Source: Poa pratensis (taxonomy: Eukaryota > Streptophyta > Magnoliopsida > Poales > Poaceae). Taken from it: DNA of 64,000 nucleotides. The stretch spans positions 69,929,341 to 69,993,340 of the forward strand of contig CAMZMU010000040.1 in NCBI GenBank assembly GCA_947311845.1, in the 5' to 3' direction. Positions 35,685 to 47,159 of the stretch are shown here, piece after piece. The first letter of the stretch is position 1. Each line of letters begins with the position of its first letter. Below the pieces are notes generated by a model. That model was not told the DNA's origin and did no database searches. It saw only the letters and a program-made list of their open reading frames with translations. A program made the translations under genes and the position numbers.

Positions 35685-37250
35685 TGAAAACTTGGTGATG
35701 CAGTGTCTTCAGTCTTTAGTATTTGATTAAGGACTTGCTTCCCGAACATAGGTTGTCATTATTCTAAAGGGTGCATATTGTGATAGAGAAATTTAGTGCA
35801 GTTCAGTCAAGCTGATCATGGGAAGAATATATTGTAATAGGAAAATGCTAATACAGGGTAGGTTTTCTGTTATTCCCCTGGTAAAAACAGAGAGAGAAAT
35901 ACCACATAGGACTGATACAATCCCCAGCGATTTTGATTGCATACTTGACTGGGGATGTGTCACTTTGTGTACATTGCTATACACCTTATGAAGATATACT
36001 TGGTAGGACTCATCATTGCTGTACAGCTTATGAATGACATAGTTAGACTCGTCATCAATCTTGTTTTACTACTATAAATGCATCATTGCTAAAGTCCCAA
36101 AGTGAAAATGCGGCTTGATAGATTTTACTTTTGTTAAGAAATATGTGTTCCATGGCATGTGATTTGAAATCGGTTTAGGATATGCCTTTTTGTGCTTCTA
36201 ACTTCAGTTTCATACAATATACGAGCTACATGTGAGTTAATTACTATGCAGTTCGTGTGCATTGCGTCTTGTTGAAGGGCTGACGGTGGAGCTATGTTTG
36301 TACTTGGCCGTTAGCTGGCCATGTGCAGTTCATCTTAGTACAACGTACTCAGAAATGATCGCTTTGGTAGTTTTCAAGTCTTTATTGCATGTATATGTAG
36401 TCATCTTCCTTTGTGTACTTCTTAAACTGGTTGGGCTGTTATGCTGCACATGTTACTGTTGGCAGTGAATCCATATGATGTGTGCTAAAAAGTTCTGCCA
36501 TCGATCATGGTATGTTGGTTACTGTTTTGCCACCTGGCAGAGTGAACTCATCAGATATATGAAAACATTTAAACAGAGAATGTGATGGGAAGAAATTCTT
36601 TCAGGTGAAAGAGAAAAAAGACAATCCAATGATAAGGAATGGAACTGTTGCTGGCAATCTTTGCTCTGGGAGAGGCGTTGACGTGCCTTCAGAGAAGATG
36701 AGAGTTATGAGAAATTGACGATGCTCTGTTGTTTTCGCAGGCTCTCCAGTCTTCAGAAATCAGTTCCAGTTGCCACCTCTAGTTCTAACTTGCATATTTT
36801 ATTTCTGGTGATCCTATTCAGTTTATGCTAGGCATGGAGCAGCGCTTCTTCAGGCATATGTTTAACTTCTCCAAAATCAGCGGTTAGTTTAACATTTTCA
36901 TTGTTTCACATGAGCATATGTTTTGCTTATGAATACGATCATGTCATATATTCTTCTTCTTACCTATTGGGGACAATATTGAAGTTCTTAAAATCACCTA
37001 ATAGATCCGTCGGTGCTGTGTTCTTTTCCTCATCTTATTTAGGTCCCTACATTACAGATGATCATCTTAAGACAACGGTTTTGCTAATAAATTATCGACT
37101 GGTTTTAATTGGGCAACAGTCGATTCTTTGTCCGTCAGTTTGGGCATGGGATTTCTGCTGTCGTTCTTTTTTTGCCGTAGTACTATAGGAACTTTTTTCA
37201 TCTTTACAAATGTCAATCTAAGCAAGATGGTATGTTGAAATCCCTCACAC
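35685..37250. other. 3' flank of the TFIIB-related gene, non-coding
   Basis: Contains the presumed 3' UTR and AT-rich spacer. Short ORFs are unconvincing. A 38-bp segment (36967-37004) recurs at 38343-38380. Confidence 0.5.
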
Positions 37251-37259
37251 AAAACTATT

Positions 37260-37950
37260 TTGTACATGATACCAACAGATGTAATTGTCAGGCACAGCGT
37301 TCTGTAAATTATGTTTCAGTTTTACCCGTACTACAAAACTAGAATGCAGTTCTTATGTCAATGTATATGTAATTTTCTAGGAACATAACTATGTTGTAGT
37401 TAAGTAAGTTTGTCGCTTTTCTTACAAACAACTAGAATGAGATTTACATTGTCCCCATGTATGTAATTCTAGGCAGAGCTTTATGTAAATTATTATTTTC
37501 TTGTATTTTTACCAAATAGTTTTGAGTTTTACATTACTCTACATATGTGATGCGTAAGTTGGTATTTTTTTTCCGGCTTTGTACAGACAAGGAGGATGAA
37601 TTTTCACATGCTACTATACATGTAATTCTTGGTCGAGCATTTTTCAAAATTTGCCTAACTGTAAATGTATGTATATAAATATACATGCTATTACCAAAAT
37701 AGGATGTGTTTTTTACATGCTAATACATGCAATCCTAGGTCTGCCATATTGAGTTTTTACATGGACACTGCCTTGGTTTTACAAAAAAAAAAAAGTTTTA
37801 CATGTCTATGTATATTTGTAATTTATTGGCAACATGTTTTGTGATCTATCATTTTTTCATATCACTAACTATGTAAATTTCGAGGACATCATATATATTT
37901 AATTCTTCGGTTTATACAAACAACTAGAACAACTTTACGTGCTTCTATTC
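37260..37950 (+). repeat. Degenerate tandem repeat array, AT-rich
   Basis: Recurring modules of the form ACTAGAATG...TTTACAT...ATGTATGTAATTCTAGG...TGTAAATT appear about every 90-150 bases (for example near 37340, 37430, 37590, 37695 and 37920). The copies are strongly diverged. No coding. Confidence 0.5.
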
Positions 37951-37961
37951 CAAGCATTATA

Positions 37962-38054
37962 CTCCCTCCGATCCACAAAAAGTGTCGGGACTGTAGGTCT
38001 AAATTGTACGTGAACTAGTTGTTTTCTCCGACACTTTTTATGGTTCGGAGTTAG
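37962..38054. mobile_element. Stowaway MITE
   Basis: The left end CTCCCTCCGATCC and right end GGTTCGGAGTTAG are inverted repeats flanked by TA. The interior also pairs (AAAAAGTGTCGG with CCGACACTTTTT), so the 93-bp unit can fold fully. Confidence 0.85.
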
Positions 38055-38768
38055 TATAATTTTTCCTACTTGTAATACAAGCTACTAAGCAGGTAAGAAG
38101 CTGGAAGCCCACTTTTGCGGGAGTCCGGTTATTTATTTCCTGGAGTTTACAGAAAACCGGTAGAAATGTGCTTTTTTGGTCCAAGGAGTTGGTACAGGGG
38201 ACCAAAGTACAACAGCTGACATGTTTCTGTTGGTACAAAAAATCTGACTCCTACCCAATTGAAAATCAGTGGAATGATAGGGAACATGAATTTATACAAA
38301 CTGGTGTCTGCTGCCATAGCGGACGCATACAAGGGGCTCATGTTGGGGATAATATTGAAGTTCTTAAAATCACCTAATAGACCAATTGGTGGCTGCTCAT
38401 CTTAGGTCCGTATATCACAGATGATCGTCTCTTAGTGACAAAACATGAATTTAAACAAACTGACCCGGAAGGTTTGCTTCTATACAAAATGAGAACCACA
38501 GGTCAATAGCGGTTCACTTTATTTGTCCTAATTATCAGGGCGACTCTCTTTTTTCAGGAGTTAATCCTCAGTGGCATTACACTCTTCAGGCTGTACAAAA
38601 ATCCACACACAAACACAATAAGTAAAAATGAGAAGAAAAAACAAAAGGAGAAACCGTATGCAAAAGAATCAAACTCAGTATATGTCTATCAAATCCCCCT
38701 AAAAAAGGTAGTACATGCATGTCAAACTCAGAACAGCATATCTGAATTACAGTTGCTGGAGCAGTCAT

Positions 38769-41292
38769 CTAGTGGTTGAAGGCAGTGCAGTCTCTTCTGA
38801 TCTCTCCACTGTTGCCGGTCTTCACCCCTACTCTCCCCAGCTTGATCATGGATTCTGTGAACGCCTCGAAGAACTTTGTCTGGTTCCTGGAAAATTCCAG
38901 CACTGCCTTCTGCGACACATTGTCCGTGTAGAGCACCTGGTCGGAGGTGAAGAGGCCCAAGCCGTTGATGAGGTTTGTGTAGTATGTGTTGTCGAATGTG
39001 ACAGGGTTGAAGGGGTTCAAGTTGACGGCAATGGTTGGGCCGACGTCGTGCGGGCACGCCTTCATGAGCGCCTGCGTGTAGTTTTTGTTGAAGGACGGGT
39101 CAGTCCGCTCGGTGCTGCTGAAATTGTACAGCCGCTTGTAGAATCGGGTGCAGTGGCCAAATCCAAGGGTGTGCGCGCCGGAGAGTGTGATCATGTCGCT
39201 CTGAGACAGGCCACCTTTTTTGAAGATGGCGGTAAGCTCCTTGACATTCATGTCAGGGCCTGGAAGCTTGCCCTCAACGTCGCTGGCCCTGGAGACAAGG
39301 CCGTCGCGCCGCCCGAGCTCGACGGTCCAGTAGGGGCCGGATGCCTGCAACCAGATTGGACGCACGGTTTCAGAACTGAAGGACAGTGAAGCCTAAACAA
39401 CAGTCGGTAGTAGAGGGGAGTCCCGCTGCTTACCAGGTAGACAACATCTCTGGCGGCGAGGGCAAGGATGTCGGCGCAGGAGACCACGCCGGGGCACTCT
39501 TTCTCGACCCTGGCCTTGACACGGTTGACCGTGTCATAGCCGTCGCCGGCGAGGGATTCATCGTCGGGCGAGTTCTTCTCGGCATCGTTGTGGGGAGAGG
39601 CTATTAGGACTGAAGCGTCACAGCCCTGTGATTGGAGATGGGGTTAAAAAAAACATTTTATTCAGGGTTAGTGTTTAAATTGCGACGGGATGAAACGGTG
39701 ACATGGCCACGTGGGTGAAGCAGTTATGAAGTATGAACTCTGTATCTAGTACAGATAGTAGTAACAACTAACATATACTCCTAGTAACATTAAGTTTCGA
39801 AAATAGAATAAAAACTCCTAGTAAAAAAATGTTTAAAAAGAACAGTTTGTATGTAAAATGCGGATATTCTGCAACCTGTTTTACTTTGCTTTTACACCAT
39901 CATGTCCTCAGATGGGACAATCCCCATACAGTTTTTTTTGGCAGCTAGCTTACTGGCTATTTTTTTTACGAACAAAAAGTTTCAATACAAATTTCTATAT
40001 GGTATTGTTCAAGTTCAAGCATAAGCTGCAGGTGGGGCCTGGTGCTCTACACGCGCTCACGCTCCTGCATACTATGTGTATGTGTCAACCCAAAACAGTG
40101 GGGCAAAAGATAAGGAAAAGAGGATGAGATGCACTTGATTGCCAGAATGCGACTAAACATCATTACACACAGGACCTTTTTTCGCTTCACAGCTTTGAAT
40201 TATATTAACTATGCATCTAACTAAAATATATATAGTAGATGCATATTCGATGATTTGAGACAGCTTAGCCGAAACAATGTTGAGATAAATTTGAAGACTT
40301 GAAACAGCTACACATACTTCAGCTCTAGATTATATCTGGAGATTTAGACACTGGCAGTAGTTTTTTCCTGTTGCGATGAACTTTGAATTAGAATGATTAT
40401 GATCACGAGACCCGACAATGGTGCAATTTGATAATGAGGATTGGAGATGAAAAGTGGGGGCGGCACATGTATAGGCTGTCACAACCGACGACCACGCGAG
40501 GCGATCGAGTTGTTCCTTCCAGCCTCCAGCTCCCAGTAAACAATGCAGCTAGCTAATTCCCTCTGGCTTTAACTAATCGTATTTTTGTTTCTAATGTACT
40601 AGTATGATCCTTAAGCTCTGAACTCCACAAGGAAAAATGTCCATTGAGAAACTGATATTGGAAATTAACACGGGATCAAGGCTGTCGGCCTGTCGCCGGA
40701 AAGCATGCGGCTCTTTTTACTTTTTTTTTTCAGAAAAGAAAAGATATATGGAATTGCTAGCTTCTTAGAGAAGGGAGGGGAGAGAGAACTTATTCCAAAG
40801 CTGAACAAGCTGGAGCTGAAGGAACATTTGGATTTTGAAATAAAAACAGTTGGGACTGACAAGAAACTGTTGAATCATGAAGGAATGGGAAATTCAGTAG
40901 AGAATCAAATGCTGAGCATCTGGTTGCAACCCTCTCAAGCAGATGCACGATTCAGGCAGCAAAGCAAGCAAAAGAGGAAGAACCAGCTGGCGTCCAATGC
41001 AAGCTTGGCATATTTTGATGCATGGAAGGATTGACGATTATGGACTCACGTTGACGAAGCAGTCGTGGAAAAAGAGCCGGAGCACGGCCGGGATGGTGAC
41101 CACCGTCTCGTTCTTCTTCCTCGTGACCTCGTCCCGCACGATCCACTCCAGCTTGCCGCACGACGACTTGTAGTAGTCTGGCGACATGGCGCTGGCACCG
41201 CCGCCGTAAGCCGCCCCACCGGGCCACAGCATTGCGGCGAGCAAGAAGGCCGTTGCCGCTACTGTGCGCAAGCTTCTCCGTTCCTCCATCAT
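38769..41292 (-). CDS. Class III peroxidase, secreted
   Basis: Three-exon gene on the minus strand. Exon 1 is 41292-41050, exon 2 39625-39434 and exon 3 39344-38769; the introns have GT-AG borders and both splice in phase 0. The product is 336 residues: a signal peptide (about 1-33), then a heme peroxidase. The distal site is [10 protein letters not shown] (residues 71-80), the calcium/Cys loop GCDASVLI opens exon 2, the conserved [14 protein letters not shown] is in exon 2, and the proximal heme-ligand site is [12 protein letters not shown] in exon 3. Cysteines occur at family positions. Class III enzymes oxidise phenolics with hydrogen peroxide in the cell wall or vacuole, acting in lignification, cross-linking and defence. 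Intron 1 is long (1424 bp) and holds no supported gene. All key residues are present, so the gene looks functional. The exact member is not assignable here. Confidence 0.93.
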
Positions 41293-41408
41293 GGTATGTG
41301 TCCTAATTAAGCTTGAGTGTCCGATGGAGAAGAAAAGGCCGGGCTGTAGGGAAGACGAAATGGAGACGAAGAGATATCGGTGGTGAGAGCTGCGAGGGAG
41401 AGCGCATG

Positions 41409-41416
41409 TTTTTATA
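41409..41416 (-). promoter_or_regulatory. TATA box of the peroxidase gene
   Basis: TATAAAAA on the minus strand, about 117 bases before the ATG. It would give a 5' leader of roughly 85-90 bases. Confidence 0.7.
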
Positions 41417-41704
41417 GTGGTGAGCAACCCAAACAAACAAAAAAAAATATGTCCCAATAGGCAAAATTTACAAACCACATTTAAATATACAGTATTATTT
41501 ACCTAATTTTAAAGCTCTTGGGAAACTGCTGCTCCAAATCATCAACCCACCTAGGCAGGTTGCTTGACCCCAGTTTCAGGCTTGGATCCCGGAATTGCCG
41601 GCTCAGCGGACGGCAGCCGCCAGATAGATAGGTTTTCGCATCACATGCAGCATACATACTTTCTAGTGGAAAACAGGCATGCATCATACTCATACATACT
41701 ACTA

Positions 41705-41794
41705 CCTCCGGTCCGAAATATGTGTCAGAAGAACAATACTACGGTAGTAGAAATTTGTACAGAGCTCACGACAATAATTCTGGATCGGAGGGAG
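41705..41794. mobile_element. Stowaway-like MITE, left end damaged
   Basis: CCTCCGGTCCGAAATA at the left pairs with TGGATCGGAGGGAG at the right, and TA follows on the right. It lies about 290 bases upstream of the peroxidase TATA box. Confidence 0.65.
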
Positions 41795-41799
41795 TACAT

Positions 41800-43640
41800 A
41801 AATTTGGCTGGTTGCTAGCTGAGAGAATTCTAAGGGATCTCGGTTCATGTGCCGTTTCATCATGTGATCCTGCGTATCTCCGTTGTTACCTGCAGGTTTA
41901 CACGATTTAACTATTTCAATCAGAGACAAATGAGCATATTTTGTTTGATTTACATCTGAGCAACTAGAACCAACAGCTCGTTAATTGAGTAAATGGTCAT
42001 AGAGCACAATTTTCGCATGAATGTGTCCGATCACAAAGATGGATTTATTTCACAAGTACCACACACGTAGAATGCGCACCAATATTTGAATTATTGCCAT
42101 TTAAATGTGCATTGTGTCAACGACCTCTGTTTTTTTTTTTTTACAGATTTTGTCAGCATACTTGGATGCACTTTTATTGACCTTGTACACTGTACTACGC
42201 AAGGTGGTACTGCATCCTATATGCATGCCCCCCTTCCGATGGCATACTGTGACCACATACAGAGCCCGGCCGGCGTATCTCGAATATCACAGAACAGAAG
42301 ACGTGCGGACTTGAAGATCCAAATGTTATCTCCCAGCTCGTAATAGCGGACTCACTGTTTCTTTTCCTCTCATTCGTGGTTGTTCTGATCGAGTAGTTAT
42401 GCGAATCATTCATTATCTCAAATAAAAGCAGTGCAACCACCTAATATATAAGTCAATCTGGTCTTAGCCAACACTTGATATATATATACTGTACCGACAA
42501 AATAAGAAACACTTGAATACTTGTGAGCAATGGAGTCGCACATGGCTTCCAACTGTTCCATCGGCGGCAGGCTGAGTTGTTTCAGGCGACGAGCGGGGCA
42601 TCATCTCGGGTGTAGGTGCAGGATCAGTTTCATAATAATCCTATAAATATAATAGCGTCGTGTCAATGGCTCTTGTACCAAGAGTATCATCTAAAGTCAT
42701 GATTCATGAGACCATACTATAAAGTTGCTCCGGAAATACTTAATGCGTTGATCTTAGCGTTGTTCTAGATGTCTTTTTTGTTCCTCTTCGCCTGACCAGA
42801 TATCAGCAACAATTATGGTCGCAGGCCTATGTAGTTTATTAGGACGGTGGATGTAATTCAGCGGAGATACGTGCGAGCATGATGCGGCCGAATGCGCGGC
42901 ACGACGACACTGCCGACCGCAGGAGCCCGCCCGATTGATGGATGATTTCACTTTCCCCTCCTTAAACCATGTAGTATATCTTGCGGCGGCGCGGCGCGGC
43001 GCTAATTGATCAATTAAGCAAAAGGCTCGTCGAGTCGGCAGCACAGAGCACACGCGTTAAGCTATCACAGGATTCCGTGTACCGTCAGAAATCCAGAACG
43101 CATCCGCATGAAGAAACAAAGAAGATCGGTGCGCAAGCTGGCATCTTGGAGTAGCAATTGGATCTGACGAGTTCTTGTCTCTTCTATTTTCCAGTTAAGA
43201 ATACTATACAGATTCTTGTCTGGTTGCACTGCGGTCAGGCAAAGGCTAGCTCACGGACAGTGACAGGAGCAATTGGGAAACACAAGGATGGATGGATTCA
43301 TACGGAAGCAAGTAAAAGTACATTGCTTGTAGGAATATATTCAGGTTTCAGGCCAAGACCATTCATTTTCTGTAACTCAAAATAAACTTAAAGCGATCCT
43401 GTATTTTGGAGGATATCGCGCTGAAGCATCAAATCAACATTTCCACATGTAGAAACACAGGTCTCAGCTGTCGATCTATTTATCTTGGTGAAAAAAAACA
43501 GTACATCATCAGAACGAATCTCCGTGTCACACGAGTAGACTAACCAAAGCAACGCGTTGCCTGGGAAGAGCTTGCAGGGTAAGTAAATAAACATGCATTA
43601 CAGAAGAAAGGAGAGGATAAAAGGGCGTCTGATTTTCGAG
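41800..43640. other. Intergenic region between peroxidase and LTPG genes
   Basis: No supported gene. The right part (about 43380-43640) is the probable 3' UTR of the LTPG gene. Short GC-rich patches (42880-43020) have no conserved ORF. Confidence 0.5.
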
Positions 43641-43643
43641 CAA

Positions 43644-46600
43644 TCAGAAGATGGATGAGAAGACCGCGGAGACCATGGCCGCGGCCACGGCGCCGTAGCC
43701 TAGGCCCGTCGGAACCTTGAAGCCGTCGGCGGTGTCGCTCGCCGGGGTGGCAGGGGACGGCGAAACTGCAGGTTAGGGAGAGAAGAACATATCGAGTTAG
43801 TCTTTAGCCACTAAGGAGACTCCACTCATCTAATTATTATCCTGAATATCTGATCTTCTTGTGTCAATGTGCGGAAGAAAACGTTCACAAGACTATAGAC
43901 GGACAACTCGTTTTGACGACTATCATTCAACTGCATATTTCAAGAACATGTTTTGGCAGAAGTGCAGAACTACATGTTATTGCCGATTCCGTATGGCTAC
44001 ACAGACTATAGCTAATTTTCTCTGAGATTGTCTAGAACATCAAGTTCTCTGAAAGATTCTTAACCATGTAGGAGTAGTTATTTTTTTATAGTTATGACAG
44101 AAAGGTGAACGATCCAGTCGTTCAGATAACTTACTCTTAGAGGCGTTTGCGAACATAGCGTAGTCTGGTGAGCTCGGCGTCAAGTGCAGCAAGTCTAGCA
44201 CGAGAAAAAAACATCAAACATTAGAATGAAGAACAAGTCTCAAGCTGGAGTACCAACACAGTCATCTGGATTAATTTGGAGTAGTGATCAGCTGTGCAGT
44301 GTGATGTGGACGAAATAGGCCGTAGCCCCGCTACATTAATATAGCGACCACCCGATACAACCAACGAGACACATGGCTGGGGCGACAGCCAACACACACC
44401 CAAAGAAAGGCAAGAAAAAGAAGAAACAAAAAAAACGACATAGGCGGATCAACTAAGCGATGAAGACCCACAACCGCTGCGCCCTCTCCGAAGAATAACC
44501 ACCACGTTCCCAACTCCGCATCGACGAGCACTGGCGGATCCACGTTGACCCAGCCGGGTGCACAGGACACCGGGAGGAGAAAATTTTCTTTGTAAATTAG
44601 CAAATTTTCACCACATATGCACCCCCAAATAATGTTTTAAATGTGTTGTGGCACCATGTGTGCACCCTGGTTCCAGATGTTCTAGCTTCGCCACTGTCGA
44701 CGAGTACCAAGCAGCACCTTCAAGAAGAAGATTCACGCTGTTGCCGGACCAGCGCACTGGTCCTAGGGTTTCCCCCGGCACAGAGGGAAGCGGATGAAGG
44801 GTAGCCACGACGCCCTTCAGGAAGGAGAGATGCCACCCGAAGGCGGCACCGCGTCGGTGTCAGACGAACCAACAAGGATTTCTCCGAAACCCTATCGACA
44901 ACCCCGGAAGATCCGTAGCATAGGAGCCCCGCGAGCCTCGACACCACCAGACTAGCCGCCCACCAGCATGCGCCAAAACGATCACGAAGCAACCATCGTC
45001 ATCTCACCGAAGTAGCCGTCACGCGGTCTGCAAGCCGGAAGTGAGAAGAAGTATGAACCGAGGTTAGCAGTACCGCGGCCGCGCGGGAGGAAACAACCTC
45101 CACCGACCAAGGACGATAGTCGACCGGACGTGGCAGCAAAGCACACCAGTCCCCGTCAGGTCCGGTCAGGCCTAGCGGGCCCGTAAAGCCCCCACAGGGG
45201 CACACCAGTCCTAATAGGGTCCGGCCAGGTCCAGAACGGACCCGTGAAGCTCGCCGCCACGCTGCAATAGGCCGGCCGCCGTCGCCGCTAACCCCTGCAA
45301 CCTCTGCCTTGCCGCCAGCTTCAGAAAGCACCTCAGAACAGGTCGGCCCGCCGGACCTAGATGGGGCCCAGCGGGCCCAGATCTGGGCCCCAGGGCCGAC
45401 CTCGCTGCTCTGCTGCACGCCGAGCTCATCGCACTGCGCCGCCCCGCCTGCGCATGTGCACCGCCGCCATGACGCCACCAGCCGGCCGTGGCCGGACCAC
45501 CGCCGTTTGAGGAGCACCGCCGCCGGAGGGAAGGAGCCACGCCTCCACCACACCGACGCGGGAGAAGACAAGCCGCCGCCGCCGACGTCCACTGGGCAAA
45601 GCCCGACAGCCCCTGCCGGCGGCGGCAGTCGGGAAGAGAAACGTGGGAAGGCTAGGCACGGGAGGCGGCAGGCGCGGCGCCGCCGCCGCGAGGGGCGACG
45701 GGGGCGCGAGGGAGCGGGGGAGAGGGGAGAAGGAGGGGACGGGAGGTTGGCGGCGCCAGCCGGCCGGCGGCGGCGGCTAGGGTTAGGTCAAGAGGAGGGG
45801 GTCAGGGACGCGGGGTCAGGACCGTGCAGTGTGATGTAAGAATGAGAAGTCATGGTTCGCTAAGTAGTCACGGATTTGTAAACGAAAAAAATATCAAACA
45901 AAGAAGAGACGAACATAATCTTATGCACCCCTATCCACTTTAACAGGTAACTCTTATAGGGTATTTACTGTGGTAAATAATTATTGTAAAAAAGGCGGGG
46001 TGTGCTCATTTGTGGTTCAAACAGGTAGGGTAACTGGGGGACAGCAGGAACTTGGGCTCAATCTTGTAGTCCATCAACATCAAGAGTCTGGACCAGACTA
46101 GGCCTAACACAAACACCTGGCCTGCCTGGCCCAGTACAAACACATAGCCGCAAAAAAAATTATGTTAACTTATGTTGTAGTTTGGTTAGTTAAAATAAGC
46201 TAACCCTAAAAAGGTTAAAATAAGCTAAATTACCCTAAAAAGTGTAAGCTCAGATTAAAATTTCATCAACTTTCGATTGCAAAACACAATGATCACTGTT
46301 TTATTTTTGCTTCATAAGAAAAAACCTAAATATATCACCTCTGTCCCAAAATAAAAGATGTTTTCGTAGGATAAAATAGCCTACCAAAATATTTTATATT
46401 TTTGGACGGAGGTAGTACAATTCATCATGAGAAGCAAAAGGACATGCTGTTAATGTGGAGTAATATATATGAACTACTCATATGTATGTATATGTAAGGA
46501 GATCTCGATTCTCAGAATAAGAAAAGCAAGATCTCGAGATTCATACGCATGAACTCGAAAACTGATATGGCAAGAAACAAAATATACACACACTACTAAT

Positions 46601-47015
46601 CAAACACTGATAGTAGATAATATGGAAGCATGTGGTTAGTATGAGTAAGGTACGGTTACTCACTGATGCAGAGGGAGACGTTGGCGTGTGCGAGCTTGCA
46701 GGCGGCGGGCTGGGCGAGGAGGCGGTCGAAGCGGAGGCCGAGCGACTGCACGCCGTGGGTGCCGCTGTGCACCTGCTGGATGATGTAGCAGAGGCACTCG
46801 GGGCGCGCCATCTGCGTGCCCGACGTGTCCTGGCAGCACTTGGCCGACGGCGTGTCCTCGTGCCCCGTCGCGTAGTCCATGCAGTCCGACAGCTTCGACA
46901 GGTCGTCCTGGCACTTGGTCTGCAGCGCGTCCTGCGCCATGGACGTCGTCGCCGCCATCATCGACGCGGCCACGACCAGCACCGCCGCGAGCTGCCACCG
47001 CCGAAGGGCCGCCAT
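43644..47015 (-). CDS. GPI-anchored lipid transfer protein (LTPG / xylogen-like)
   Basis: Three-exon minus-strand gene: exon 1 47015-46664, exon 2 44194-44135, exon 3 43765-43644, with GT-AG introns both in phase 1. The 177-residue product has a signal peptide (about 1-27), then the eight-cysteine lipid-transfer motif with its CC pair (SAKCC) and CXC (ECLC), ending at VSLCI. Exon 2 encodes NLLHLTPSSPDYAMFANASK. Exon 3 gives a Ser/Pro/Thr linker and a hydrophobic tail (VAAAMVSAVFSSIF) typical of a GPI-anchor signal. Such proteins sit on the outer plasma membrane and help export wax, cutin or suberin lipids or act in xylem differentiation. Intron 1 is 2469 bp because of a nested insertion (44308-45823). 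The splice sites read cleanly, so the gene is probably active. Exons 2 and 3 are too short to be noticed as open frames alone. Confidence 0.9.
44308..45823 (-). mobile_element. LINE-like non-LTR insertion in LTPG intron 1
   Basis: The 1516-bp segment is bounded by a 14-bp direct repeat GTGCAGTGTGATGT (44294-44307 and 45824-45837), as made by target-primed insertion. On the minus strand it begins with a very GC-rich part, as in plant LINE 5' regions, and ends TTAATGTAGCGGGGC then TATTTCGTCC. No RT is encoded and there is no poly(A), so it is a truncated or non-autonomous copy. The GC-rich interior opens spurious frames on both strands. Confidence 0.7.
44529..44696. mobile_element. hAT-type MITE nested in the LINE-like insertion
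   Basis: A 168-bp element with imperfect inverted ends (CACTGGCGGATCC and, reversed, CAGTGGCGAAGC) flanked by the 8-bp duplication TCGACGAG (44521-44528, 44697-44704). The 8-bp duplication and CAGTGGCG ends fit hAT elements. Confidence 0.8.
46335..46415. mobile_element. Stowaway-like MITE in LTPG intron 1
   Basis: TCACCTCTGTCCCAAAATA at the left pairs with TTTTTGGACGGAGGTAG at the right, near flanking TA. It lies about 250 bases downstream of the LTPG first exon. Confidence 0.7.
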
Positions 47016-47147
47016 CGTCGTCTACCGCTTGATGGCCGGCTGGTTTTGTTACTCGGCTTCGACTGTGAGCTGGTCAAGGAAGCTGGCTAGCGGGAGAGGG
47101 GAATAGACAGAGGAGGAGGAGGCATGGTGTGACTGTGGCCGGCCGGC

Positions 47148-47154
47148 GTTTATA
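47148..47154 (-). promoter_or_regulatory. TATA box of the LTPG gene
   Basis: TATAAAC on the minus strand, about 133 bases before the ATG at 47015, in a GC-rich promoter. Confidence 0.65.
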
Positions 47155-47159
47155 GATGG

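Noticed and set aside
40705..41034. 109-codon plus-strand ORF within the peroxidase intron
   Set aside because: No recognisable domain, and it lies inside an intron with clear borders on the other strand.
42480..42500. TATATATATA stretch as a promoter
   Set aside because: No gene begins within a plausible distance on either strand.
44999..45839. Long ORFs on both strands in LTPG intron 1
   Set aside because: They fall in the GC-rich part of the LINE-like insertion; composition explains them.
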